Positions 1 to 6,004 of a stretch of 13,321 bases of DNA are shown here, in pieces. The translations under genes and the position numbers were made by a program. A model generated the notes under the pieces. That model saw only the letters and a list, made by a program, of their open reading frames with translations. It had not been told where the DNA came from and did not search any database. Every line of letters starts with the position of its first letter. Within the stretch, counting starts at the first letter, position 1. The stretch covers positions 1 to 13,321 of the forward strand of contig JADGGF010000063.1 of the NCBI GenBank assembly GCA_019690055.1, written 5' to 3'. This DNA comes from Micromonosporaceae bacterium (GTDB lineage: Bacteria; Actinomycetota; Actinomycetes; Mycobacteriales; Micromonosporaceae).

Positions 1-50
1 CCGCCAGGTCGGTCCGCCGGTGCCCGCGCGAGCGTGTCCGGTAGTTCCGT

Positions 51-95
51 GAGGTTGGGCGGATCTCCGCGCTGAGGTTGGGCCGATCTCCGCGC
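51..95. repeat. Tandem 22-bp direct repeat downstream of the oxidoreductase gene
   Basis: Two copies of a 22-bp unit lie at 51-72 and 74-95 and differ at one base (61 versus 84). Each contains the core GATCTCCGCGC. The first copy includes the near-palindrome GCGGATCTCCGC. The pair ends four bases before the stop codon of the minus-strand gene at 100, so it lies in that transcript's 3' region and could help termination. Positions 1-50 hold nothing I can identify. Confidence 0.6.
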
Positions 96-99
96 GGCG

Positions 100-1461
100 C
101 TACCGGGCGTCGGCCGCCGCCGGCTCGACGTTGACGTTCGAGCGGAACAGGTTGCCCGGGTCGTACGTCCGCTTGACCTCCGCGAGGCGGCGCAGCGTGG
201 GCTCGGGGTAGGCATCCCGGACGGCGTCCGGATCGTTCTCGCCGACGAAATTCACATACTTGGGTCCGGTGATGCCGAGCTTGTCGGCCGCCTCGGTGAC
301 CCAGTCCCGGCTGCGGTCGGGGCCCACCGCGGCCGGGTCGAGGGCGCCGACGCCGGTCATGACCTCGTGGTGCCGGTGGGCGAAGGCCGTGGCGTCGGCG
401 GGCACGCGGGCGATCGCGCCGCCCATCGGTCGCAGGTTGACGACCGCGGCGACGGTCGGGGCGGTCCGGATGAGCTCGATCGCCGTCTCCGCTCTCGCCT
501 TGTCGAAGCCGAAGCCGGCGCGGATCGTGGACTGCATCCCGGCCTGGCTGGGCGCCGCGCCGAACATCGCCGGATACGGCTGGGGACGGACGAGGTCGGC
601 GAGCAGCGAGCCGGCCCCGCGGAACGGCGCGAGCGCGGCCTCGGCCTCCTCCGGCCGGCCGGAGTGGCACACCAGCGCCATGACGATGGGTGTGCCGTGC
701 CGCTCGCTCGGCAGGAACGGCACCGGTGGCGCCTTCATGATGTTGATCATCGTGGATACTTCGTCGGGAGCCTGGGTGGCCGCGGACAGCAGCGCGGCAA
801 CGGTTGCCGCGCTCGGCTCGAAGATGAGCAGGCCGCCCGTGATGACGTTCGTCTCGCGCAGCTGCAGCTCGAGGCTGGTGACCACGCCGAGGTTGCCGCC
901 CCCGCCGCGCAGTGCCCAGAACAGGTCGGGCTGCTCCTGCTCGCTCACACGCACGATGGTCGAGTCGGCGAGCACCACTTCGGCGGCGAGCAGGTTGTCG
1001 ATCGTCAGGCCGTCCCGGCGGCTGAGATAGCCGATGCCACCCCCGAGGGTCAGACCCGCCACCCCGACGCTTCCGGTGTCGCCGAACCCGGTCGCGAGGC
1101 CGTGTTCGTGCGCCGCCGTGGTGTAGGCGCCGGCGGTGGCGCCACCGGCCGCCGTGCCGACGCGTCGCTCGGCATCGATGTGAACACCGTTCATGAGCTG
1201 CAGGTCGAGCACGAGGCCGTCGGCGACGACGCCGTGCCGCGCGTACGAGTGCCCGGTGCTGCGCACCGCGAACGGCACGCCGGTCTCGGCCGCGGCGGCG
1301 ACGACGGCCGCGACCTCCCGGGCGTCGACCGGGCGCGCGACGAGGGCGGGCACCCGGTCGTCGGGGGCGAAGAAGTGAACGGAGTCCGGGGCGGGGTTGG
1401 CGATCAGCCGCTCGCCGAGGACCGGCGCGAGGCGCCGGGAGACATCGTCCAGTACGGTCAT
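100..1461 (-). CDS. FAD-binding (BBE-type) oxidoreductase, 453 aa
   Basis: This is a berberine-bridge-enzyme-like flavoprotein of the PCMH/FAD_binding_4 fold, usually a cytoplasmic oxidase or dehydrogenase; the substrate cannot be read from sequence. The FAD domain covers about residues 35-205. RSTGHS at 67-72 puts the usual covalent-flavin histidine at H71. VGVAGLTLGGGIG at 132-144 is the second flavin loop, and LRGGGGNLGVVTS lies near 184-196. The C-terminal BBE segment has VKRTYDPGNLFR. The cysteine that makes the second flavin bond in bicovalent relatives is not present: the stretch at 127-133 reads GDTGSVG, so at most one covalent bond is expected. The ATG at 1461 follows a -10 element by 7 nt, implying a leaderless mRNA. 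The gene diverges from a MarR regulator across tandem operators, so it is probably that regulator's target. Length is normal for the family. Confidence 0.9.
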   Translation of the reverse strand: MTVLDDVSRRLAPVLGERLIANPAPDSVHFFAPDDRVPALVARPVDAREVAAVVAAAAETGVPFAVRSTGHSYARHGVVADGLVLDLQLMNGVHIDAERRVGTAAGGATAGAYTTAAHEHGLATGFGDTGSVGVAGLTLGGGIGYLSRRDGLTIDNLLAAEVVLADSTIVRVSEQEQPDLFWALRGGGGNLGVVTSLELQLRETNVITGGLLIFEPSAATVAALLSAATQAPDEVSTMINIMKAPPVPFLPSERHGTPIVMALVCHSGRPEEAEAALAPFRGAGSLLADLVRPQPYPAMFGAAPSQAGMQSTIRAGFGFDKARAETAIELIRTAPTVAAVVNLRPMGGAIARVPADATAFAHRHHEVMTGVGALDPAAVGPDRSRDWVTEAADKLGITGPKYVNFVGENDPDAVRDAYPEPTLRRLAEVKRTYDPGNLFRSNVNVEPAAADAR

Positions 1462-1468
1462 GGCAACA

Positions 1469-1497
1469 AGATTAGACCTCTAACCATTAGATGTCTA
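1469..1497 (-). promoter_or_regulatory. Promoter of the FAD oxidoreductase gene (leaderless)
   Basis: On the minus strand, TAGACA (1497-1492) and TAATCT (1474-1469) form -35 and -10 elements with a 17-bp spacer. The -10 ends 7 nt before the ATG at 1461, so transcription should start at or next to the start codon. Both operator palindromes lie inside this promoter. Confidence 0.6.
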
Positions 1498-1498
1498 C
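1472..1498. promoter_or_regulatory. Two tandem palindromic operators, probable MarR binding sites
   Basis: TTAGACCTCTAA (1472-1483) is a perfect inverted repeat with a 2-bp centre. TTAGATGTCTAC (1487-1498) is a second copy with one end mismatch. Their start-to-start distance is 15 bp. The TTAGA/TCTAA half-sites resemble known MarR-family operators. The pair covers the -35 to -10 region of the oxidoreductase gene and lies just upstream of the marR promoter, as expected for a local regulator that also controls itself. Binding is inferred. Confidence 0.65.
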
Positions 1499-1514
1499 CC
1501 GTCTTGCCAGAGGT

Positions 1515-1520
1515 TATGGT
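1515..1520 (+). promoter_or_regulatory. -10 element of the marR gene, decides the GTG start
   Basis: TATGGT at 1515-1520 is followed by 6 nt and then GTG at 1527. The in-frame ATG at 1491 lies inside the second operator and has no Shine-Dalgarno sequence, so the GTG is preferred. Confidence 0.5.
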
Positions 1521-1526
1521 CAGACG

Positions 1527-2057
1527 GTGGATCACGGTGGACGTCCGCCGATCGGGCTCGCCCTCTGGGAGACGGCGCGTCTGGTTCTGCGGGCCTTCAA
1601 CCGCACGCTGGCCGAGCACGGCGGCAACCGCGCGATGTGGGCCCTGTTCCGCGCTCTCGACCAAGCCGGGCAGCCGACCCAGCGCGAGCTCGCGCAAGCC
1701 ATCGGCATCACCGAGGCGACCCTGACCCACCACCTCACCGGGCTCGAGCGGCGGGGTCTGGTCACCCGGTACCGCGATGAGCAGGACCGGCGGGTACAGC
1801 GCATCCAGTTCACCGAGGCGGGCCGCGCCGCATTCGCCGGCATGGCGGCCGCCGCGAAGGACTTCGACGACCGACTCCGTGCCGCCCTCGGCCCTGAGGG
1901 GGTCGCCTCCCTGCTGGCCGAGCTCTCCGCCCTCGTCGCCGCGGTCACTCCGCTCGACGACGGCGGTCCAGACGACGGCGGTCCATACGAGGGTGGTTCG
2001 GAGGATGGTGGCCCAGAAGACGGTGGCCCCCGACAATGGTGGGCTCGCGGAAGGTGA
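1527..2057 (+). CDS. MarR-family transcriptional regulator, 176 aa
   Basis: This is a dimeric winged-helix repressor-type protein. The wHTH runs from about 51 to 100: the helices contain TQRELAQAIGITEATLTHHL, and the wing holds the conserved D-R-R at 87-89 followed by VQRIQFTEAGR. Flanking helices (10-45 and 102-140) would form the dimer interface. I chose the GTG at 1527 because a TATGGT -10 ends 6 nt before it; an ATG at 1491 in the same frame would give 188 aa but overlaps an operator. The C-terminus is odd. After residue 143 come five copies of a five-residue Asp/Glu-Gly-Gly-Pro unit (144-168), then RQWWARGR, a tail outside the usual MarR domain of about 140-150 residues. It probably represses the divergent oxidoreductase gene and itself. 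The ligand is unknown. Confidence 0.88.
   Translation: MDHGGRPPIGLALWETARLVLRAFNRTLAEHGGNRAMWALFRALDQAGQPTQRELAQAIGITEATLTHHLTGLERRGLVTRYRDEQDRRVQRIQFTEAGRAAFAGMAAAAKDFDDRLRAALGPEGVASLLAELSALVAAVTPLDDGGPDDGGPYEGGSEDGGPEDGGPRQWWARGR
1956..2030 (+). repeat. 15-bp coding tandem repeat (DDGGP-type), five units
   Basis: Five in-frame 15-bp units encode DDGGP, DDGGP, YEGGS, EDGGP and EDGGP. The first two DNA copies are identical (GACGACGGCGGTCCA); the others have diverged. This is an acidic, flexible tail at the end of the MarR protein. Confidence 0.75.
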
Positions 2058-2072
2058 CGCCGTCAGCGGTGA

Positions 2073-2086
2073 GCCCGAGACCGGGC
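2073..2086. terminator. Candidate bidirectional terminator hairpin
   Basis: GCCCG-AGAC-CGGGC is a perfect 5-bp GC stem with a 4-nt loop, in the 68-bp gap between the convergent marR and DHA2 exporter genes. There is no T-run on either side, which is common in actinomycetes. The position is the main support. Confidence 0.35.
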
Positions 2087-2125
2087 CGCCACCGGTGTCC
2101 TGACCAGCCGGGGTCGGGCGACGCC

Positions 2126-3550
2126 CTACTGGGCCTGCTGGCTTTCGTGACTGCGAATGACCCGGGGCAGCGTCGCCACCGCGCCGAGCATGAGGACGGC
2201 CGCGACGAGGACGCCGACGAAGACGCGGTGCGCGGCCGTGTCCAGTGTGGAGGGTGTGGGCCCGTTCGGCCCGAGGGCCGTGTTGGCGACGGCGCCCAGG
2301 ATCGCCACGCCGACGGCACTGCCGATCGAGCGGCCGAACGCGTTCGTGCCGGTCACGACGCCCCGCTCGGCCCAGCCGACCGTGGTCTGCGCGGCGATCA
2401 GCGTCGGGGCCGCGACCAGGCCGAGGCCGGCGCCGACGACGAAGCAGGCCACGGCGACCGTGACGATGCTTGATCCAGATCCGACCAGGGTGAGCACCAC
2501 GGCCCCGGTCACCACCACCGTCGATCCGATGAGGGCGGTGGTCCGGAACCCCAGGCGCAGGTACAACCGCGCCGACTGCGAGGAGGTGAGCGGCCAGCCG
2601 AGGGTGAGGGTCGCCAGGGCGAAGCCGGCCAGCAGCGGACCGGCGCCCAGCACCCCTTGGAGGAAGGTCGGCACATACGACGTGATGCCGATGAGCAGGG
2701 CGCCGATCAGGGCCGCGACCGCGTTGGTGCTAGCCAGCACGCGGCGGCGGAACACCCACCCGGGCAGCACCGGCTCGGCCGCGGAGCGCTCCACGAGCAC
2801 GAACACCGCGAGGAGCGCGGCGCCGCCGCCGAGCACGGCGAGGCTGGTCCAGGAGCGCCAGGGCCAGGCGTGGCCGCCTTCGAGCAGGCCCAGCAGGAGC
2901 AGCGTGCCGCCCACGGCGAGCAGGGCGGCGCCGGCGTAGTCGAGTTGGTGGCGCTGACGGGTCAGGTTCTCGTGGAACACGCGCAGCAGCGTCGCGGCGG
3001 CGAGCAGGCACAACGGGACGTTGACGTAGAAGATCCAGCGCCAGGTGAGGTACTCGGAGAACACGCCGCCGAGGGCGGGCCCGACCACCGCGGAGACGGC
3101 CCAGACGCTGGCGAAGTAGCCCTGCACCCGGCCACGCTCGGCCAGCGAGTACAGGTCGCCGACGATCGTCAGCACCATCGGCGCGACCGCACCCGCCCCG
3201 AGACCCTGGATGGCGCGGAAGGCGATGAGCGCGGGCATCGACCACGCGACTCCGCACAGCACCGAGCCGAGCAGGAACCCACCGATGCCGACGAGGATGA
3301 TCGGCTTGCGGCCGTACTGGTCGGCGAGCTTGCTGTAGATCGGCACCGACACCGACTGGGCGAGCAGGTACACCGAGAACAGCCAGGGGAACTGATGCAA
3401 CCCGCCGAGGTCGGCCACCACGGACGGCACGGCGGTAGCGATGATTGTCGAATCGATCGCTATCAGGCCCATCGAGAGCATGAGGGCGCCCAGCACCGCG
3501 CCCCGCGCCGACCGTAGCCCGACCGCCTGCTCCTGCGTCACCGTAGCCAC
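2126..3550 (-). CDS. MFS exporter, DHA2 (EmrB/QacA-like) family, 474 aa
   Basis: This is a proton-coupled 14-TM drug or metabolite exporter of the cytoplasmic membrane. Family marks: D33 in AIDSTIIATAVPSVVADLG (TM1), motif A YSKLADQYGRKP (about 72-83), the R-containing FRAIQGLGAG (111-120) at the motif B position, motif C AVSAVVGPALGG (151-162), then TWRWIFYVNVP, a DHA2 hallmark. The length fits the 14-TM class. The longest ORF starts at a TTG at 3556, but the GTG at 3550 sits 6 nt after TAGGGT, so I prefer it (leaderless); the AGGG there could also act as a Shine-Dalgarno at 7 nt. The gene converges on marR and has no copy of the marR operator at its own promoter, so co-regulation is not supported. 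The substrate is unknown. Confidence 0.9.
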   Translation of the reverse strand: MATVTQEQAVGLRSARGAVLGALMLSMGLIAIDSTIIATAVPSVVADLGGLHQFPWLFSVYLLAQSVSVPIYSKLADQYGRKPIILVGIGGFLLGSVLCGVAWSMPALIAFRAIQGLGAGAVAPMVLTIVGDLYSLAERGRVQGYFASVWAVSAVVGPALGGVFSEYLTWRWIFYVNVPLCLLAAATLLRVFHENLTRQRHQLDYAGAALLAVGGTLLLLGLLEGGHAWPWRSWTSLAVLGGGAALLAVFVLVERSAAEPVLPGWVFRRRVLASTNAVAALIGALLIGITSYVPTFLQGVLGAGPLLAGFALATLTLGWPLTSSQSARLYLRLGFRTTALIGSTVVVTGAVVLTLVGSGSSIVTVAVACFVVGAGLGLVAAPTLIAAQTTVGWAERGVVTGTNAFGRSIGSAVGVAILGAVANTALGPNGPTPSTLDTAAHRVFVGVLVAAVLMLGAVATLPRVIRSHESQQAQ

Positions 3551-3556
3551 GATCAA

Positions 3557-3562
3557 ACCCTA
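3557..3562 (-). promoter_or_regulatory. -10 element of the DHA2 exporter gene
   Basis: Minus-strand TAGGGT is followed by TTGATC and then GTG at 3550. The 6-nt spacing implies a leaderless transcript starting at the GTG. Confidence 0.5.
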
Positions 3563-3634
3563 AGCGAGCCGGCTGACACCGCTCGGCCGAGGCGCGCCCG
3601 CCGAGCCCGATCGTGCAGACGTGACGGGCCGGGC

Positions 3635-4219
3635 TTACGGCGAGATGTCCGCGACAGACAGGCGAATCTCGAACGGCCGCTCCAGCACCACCTCGGTCGC
3701 AGAATCGGCGGCGAGTCGGTAGGTGCCGTCGTCGCCGAACTCGTAGGCGTAGACGTGCACCGGATCCTGCTCGACCCGCCAGTAGTGCGGAATGCCGACG
3801 GCGGCATAGTCGGCGGGTTTCTCGAACCGGTCGCGCCGCCGCGTACCCCGGGATACCACCTCCACCGCGATGAGCACCTGATCGGCCGGCACGTAGTGGT
3901 CCTCCGTCGGCGGGTGCGTACACAGCAGAACGACGTCCGGCTCGAACGTGTCGGAGTCCGTGACCGCCACGCCAATGGCCGTCGTCGCGAAGTACTCCTT
4001 GGGTGCCTGGGTCCGGAACCAGTGCCAGAGTAGGTTGCTGATGGTCTGGTGGCCTACGGTCGGGGATGGGACCACGATCATGACTCCGTCTCGAAGCTCC
4101 ACCCGCGGCGCATCCTCAGGCAGGGCCAGCACATCCGCGATCGTGTAGTCCGCCATACGCTGGCGCGCCGCATCGGGCCCCGCGAACAGGGAGGTGGCGG
4201 AGACCGGCTCGGCAGTCAT
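3635..4219 (-). CDS. Uma2-family (DUF820) putative restriction-like endonuclease, 194 aa
   Basis: Uma2 proteins have the PD-(D/E)XK nuclease fold; their biological role is poorly known. The family pattern is visible: VELRDG with E41, TFEPDVVLL with D95, IAVEVVSRG with E120, and FEKPADYAAVGIPHYWRVE with K134 and the conserved Y-x-x-x-G-[IV]-P-x-Y-W string. The catalytic-type residues D95, E120 and K134 are all present, so the protein looks intact. Residues 1-21 precede the usual start of the fold (MADYTIADVLALPED at 22). The ATG at 4219 is kept because TAGGGT ends 6 nt before it, while the internal ATG at 4156 has no ribosome site. It has no partner gene in an operon and diverges from the dehydrogenase gene. 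The function beyond the fold is inferred. Confidence 0.85.
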   Translation of the reverse strand: MTAEPVSATSLFAGPDAARQRMADYTIADVLALPEDAPRVELRDGVMIVVPSPTVGHQTISNLLWHWFRTQAPKEYFATTAIGVAVTDSDTFEPDVVLLCTHPPTEDHYVPADQVLIAVEVVSRGTRRRDRFEKPADYAAVGIPHYWRVEQDPVHVYAYEFGDDGTYRLAADSATEVVLERPFEIRLSVADISP

Positions 4220-4225
4220 GCTCTC

Positions 4226-4231
4226 ACCCTA
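4226..4231 (-). promoter_or_regulatory. -10 element of the Uma2 gene
   Basis: Minus-strand TAGGGT, then GAGAGC, then ATG at 4219. The 6-nt spacing implies a leaderless mRNA; the embedded AGGG could alternatively serve as a ribosome site. Confidence 0.45.
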
Positions 4232-4359
4232 CTGGAAACTTCCGGCTGTCGTCGTTTGGCTACGCTCGGTGCTGTCGAGCGGCGGCCGGCCCGGCCGGGC
4301 CCAAGGCCAGGCGTGGGCGGTAGATGGGACAGGGTGTGCGGTGCGCCGTCTTCTGGAAG

Positions 4360-4377
4360 CGGCGGCGTGAGCCGCCG
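4360..4377. other. Strong GC hairpin with GNRA-type loop
   Basis: CGGCGGC-GTGA-GCCGCCG is a perfect 7-bp stem, and on the plus-strand RNA the loop would be GUGA. It lies in the 262-bp gap between the divergent Uma2 and dehydrogenase genes, 104 bp before the latter. A TACGCT box at 4261-4266 could drive a short plus-strand transcript ending at this hairpin. That is speculative. Confidence 0.35.
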
Positions 4378-4469
4378 ATGTCCTTCGGCCGTCCGCCGGC
4401 TGGTGTCCACAAGGGACTCTGCCCGTTGATTGGTCGCTCCGCCCATCGCGGCTGACGGGGGAGGGGCCA

Positions 4470-4475
4470 TAAAGT
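4470..4475 (+). promoter_or_regulatory. -10 element of the quinone oxidoreductase gene
   Basis: TAAAGT, then GGCCGG, then ATG at 4482. The 6-nt spacing implies a leaderless mRNA. A purine-rich GGGGGAGGGG at 4457-4466 is too far upstream (15 nt) to be a good ribosome site. Confidence 0.55.
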
Positions 4476-4481
4476 GGCCGG

Positions 4482-5435
4482 ATGCGCGCGGTACAGATCA
4501 CCGAGTTCGGCGGTCCCGAGGTGTTGCGGGTCGTCGAGATCGACGAGCCTGTTCCCGGCGACGGTCAGGTGCTGGTGGACGTCGTCCGGGCCGGCGTCAA
4601 CTACGCCGACACCCACCAGGCGGAGAACACCTACCTCGCGCCGACCACGCTGCCGTTCGTGCCCGGGGCCGAGGTGGTCGGGCGCACCCGCGACGGCCGG
4701 CGGGTCCTCGCGATGGTGGGTGCCGGCGGGTATGCCGAGCGGGCTGTGGCGGACGTGCGCCACGTCTTCGACGTCCCCGAGACCGTCGACGACGTGACGG
4801 CGCTCGCCCTGGCCATTCAGGGCACCACCGCCTGGCTGCTGCTGCGGCGCAGCGCGCACCTGGCGCCCGGCGAGTCGGTCGTGGTGCACGCGGCGGCCGG
4901 CGGCGTCGGGAGCCTGGCCGTGCAGCTTGCCAAGGCGTGGGGCGCGGGCCGGGTCATCGCCACGGCGAGCACGCCGGAGAAGCGCGACCTCGCCCGTGAA
5001 CTCGGCGCCGACGCCACCGTGGACGTCAACGCCCCGAACCTGACCGAGGCCCTGCGCGAGGCCAACCAGGGCCGGCGGGTCGACGTCGTGCTGGACATGA
5101 CCGGCGGCCGGGTCACCGACGCCAGCCTCGCCGCGCTCGCGCCGTTCGGCCGGCTCGCCTTCTACGGCATGGCGAGCCGTACGCCGCCGACCCCCGTGGC
5201 GCCGGCGAGCCTGCTGGCCCACTCCACCACGGTCGCCGGGCTGTGGCTCGTCCACGCCCTGGGCGTGCCCGGCCTCATCTCGACCGCGCTGACCGAGCTG
5301 TACCGGCTCGTCGAGGCGGGCTCGCTGCGCGCCATCGCCGGCGGCGAATACCCCCTTAGCGAGGCGCGGCGGGCCCACGAGGACCTGCGCGCCCGGCGGA
5401 CCGTCGGCAAGATCGTCCTCGATCCGTCCCGCTGA
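4482..5435 (+). CDS. Zinc-independent quinone oxidoreductase-like dehydrogenase (MDR family), 317 aa
   Basis: This is a cytoplasmic NAD(P)H-dependent reductase of the medium-chain dehydrogenase superfamily, closest in pattern to quinone oxidoreductase (QOR). The GroES-like N-terminal domain spans about 1-110, with RAGVNYADTH (37-45) and FVPGAEVVG (59-67). The nucleotide-binding Rossmann segment AAAGGVGSLAVQLAK lies at 137-151, followed by ATASTPEKRDLARELGAD and DVVLDMTGG. The C-terminus ends RRTVGKIVLDP, as in the family. I see no catalytic or structural zinc cysteine cluster, consistent with the zinc-free QOR branch. The substrate is not predictable; quinones or enones are typical. It is transcribed alone, with a leaderless-type promoter, and there is no obvious partner downstream. 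Confidence 0.9.
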   Translation: MRAVQITEFGGPEVLRVVEIDEPVPGDGQVLVDVVRAGVNYADTHQAENTYLAPTTLPFVPGAEVVGRTRDGRRVLAMVGAGGYAERAVADVRHVFDVPETVDDVTALALAIQGTTAWLLLRRSAHLAPGESVVVHAAAGGVGSLAVQLAKAWGAGRVIATASTPEKRDLARELGADATVDVNAPNLTEALREANQGRRVDVVLDMTGGRVTDASLAALAPFGRLAFYGMASRTPPTPVAPASLLAHSTTVAGLWLVHALGVPGLISTALTELYRLVEAGSLRAIAGGEYPLSEARRAHEDLRARRTVGKIVLDPSR

Positions 5436-5461
5436 CCGTACGGCTGGCGGCGCCGGCCCGC

Positions 5462-5490
5462 GCGGACGCTCCCGGTTTGCGGACGCTCCC
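5462..5490. repeat. 12-bp direct repeat in the intergenic promoter region
   Basis: GCGGACGCTCCC occurs at 5462-5473 and again at 5479-5490, 17 bp apart, directly before the TACGCT box at 5491. It could be a regulator site for the membrane-protein gene; no regulator is suggested. Confidence 0.45.
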
Positions 5491-5496
5491 TACGCT
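5491..5496 (+). promoter_or_regulatory. -10 element of the small membrane protein gene
   Basis: TACGCT would start transcription near 5503. The resulting leader carries a Shine-Dalgarno, GAGG (5518-5521), 5 nt before the ATG at 5527. Unlike most genes here, this one would have a leadered mRNA. Confidence 0.4.
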
Positions 5497-5526
5497 CGGC
5501 GGGACGCGACGGAAATCGAGGTAGGT

Positions 5527-5787
5527 ATGCGCGGGACTCGAATCGGCCTTCTGGCCCTGGGCGGGCTGTTCCTCGTGCTCGGCGCGCTGTCCCTGGTGTG
5601 GGTGGCCGTCGACCGCACCATGGCGCTGGCCGGCGGCATCATGGGCGGCTCGTTCCTTCTCGTGGGTGTCGTCATGTACTTCTCCGCCCGCTACGTGGGC
5701 AGCCTGGACACCTCCACCGTCCTGCGCGACGGGATTCCCGGTACCGCCGAGGTACTGTCTGGTCGCGCACGTAGCCGGCCCCGGTAA
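5527..5787 (+). CDS. Small two-TM membrane protein, probably C-terminally truncated
   Basis: The product is 86 aa. Two hydrophobic helices are clear, at about 6-28 (IGLLALGGLFLVLGALSLVW) and 33-56 (LAGGIMGGSFLLVGVVMYFSA). They are followed by YVGSLDTSTVLRDGIPGTAEVLSG and then a short basic end, RARSRPR. From memory of related actinomycete proteins, the segment GIPGTAEVLS normally leads into a soluble beta-rich domain, so this copy seems to have lost its C-terminal half near position 5760. That comparison was not run here and could be wrong; the gene may instead be a genuine short membrane protein. The start is supported by a GAGG site 5 nt upstream. The next gene is also damaged, so this stretch looks like a decay patch. 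Confidence 0.55.
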   Translation: MRGTRIGLLALGGLFLVLGALSLVWVAVDRTMALAGGIMGGSFLLVGVVMYFSARYVGSLDTSTVLRDGIPGTAEVLSGRARSRPR

Positions 5788-5801
5788 CCGCCGGATGCCG
5801 C

Positions 5802-5841
5802 TAGCGTCGCTCGGGGTGGCCGTACGGCGGAATCCGGAGGG
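5802..5841 (+). promoter_or_regulatory. Promoter and ribosome site of the DUF385 remnant
   Basis: TAGCGT (5802-5807) is a plausible -10 element. GGAGGG (5836-5841) lies 5 nt before the ATG at 5847. The start signals are intact even though the gene behind them is broken. Confidence 0.45.
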
Positions 5842-5846
5842 TCGCG

Positions 5847-6004
5847 ATGGCCGAGGTCGACATCATCACTGCCTTGGCGAACACCGACGAGATCGAGCTG
5901 CGGACGATGGGCCGGATCTCGAAGCGGGAGATTTCGCGCCCGGTCTGGTTCGTCCAGCAGGACGACACGCTCCCGAGGTCGCCGTCGCCGCCCCGCTGCG
6001 CTAG
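5847..6004 (+). pseudogene. DUF385 / deazaflavin-type nitroreductase remnant with internal deletion
   Basis: The first 41 codons match the N-terminus of the DUF385 family (small F420-dependent nitroreductase/quinone-reductase-like proteins of about 120 aa). They read MAEVDIITALANTDEIELRT, then GRISKREISRPVWFVQQDDTL, which is the expected start of the split-barrel fold. After DTL the family pattern (YLLPV...W) is absent. Instead, one frame over, the DNA reads HAPEVAVAAPLR followed by TAG at 6002-6004, which resembles the family's usual C-terminal end. The simplest reading is an out-of-frame deletion of roughly 65-70 codons with a junction near 5968-5976. If translated in the original frame, the protein runs on to 6089, antisense to the next gene. 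Family recognition is from memory. Confidence 0.65.

Noticed and set aside
367..1725. Plus-strand 452-aa open frame
   Set aside because: It is antisense to the FAD oxidoreductase gene and rich in Arg/Gly/Asp, as expected for a shadow frame in GC-rich DNA.
3557..3640. MarR control of the DHA2 exporter
   Set aside because: A regulator-exporter pair would be typical, but no TTAGANNTCTAA-like site occurs near the exporter start and the genes are convergent.
2730..3923. Minus-strand 397-aa open frame
   Set aside because: It is a frame-shifted copy of the DHA2 exporter and Uma2 genes with Arg-rich composition and no motifs.
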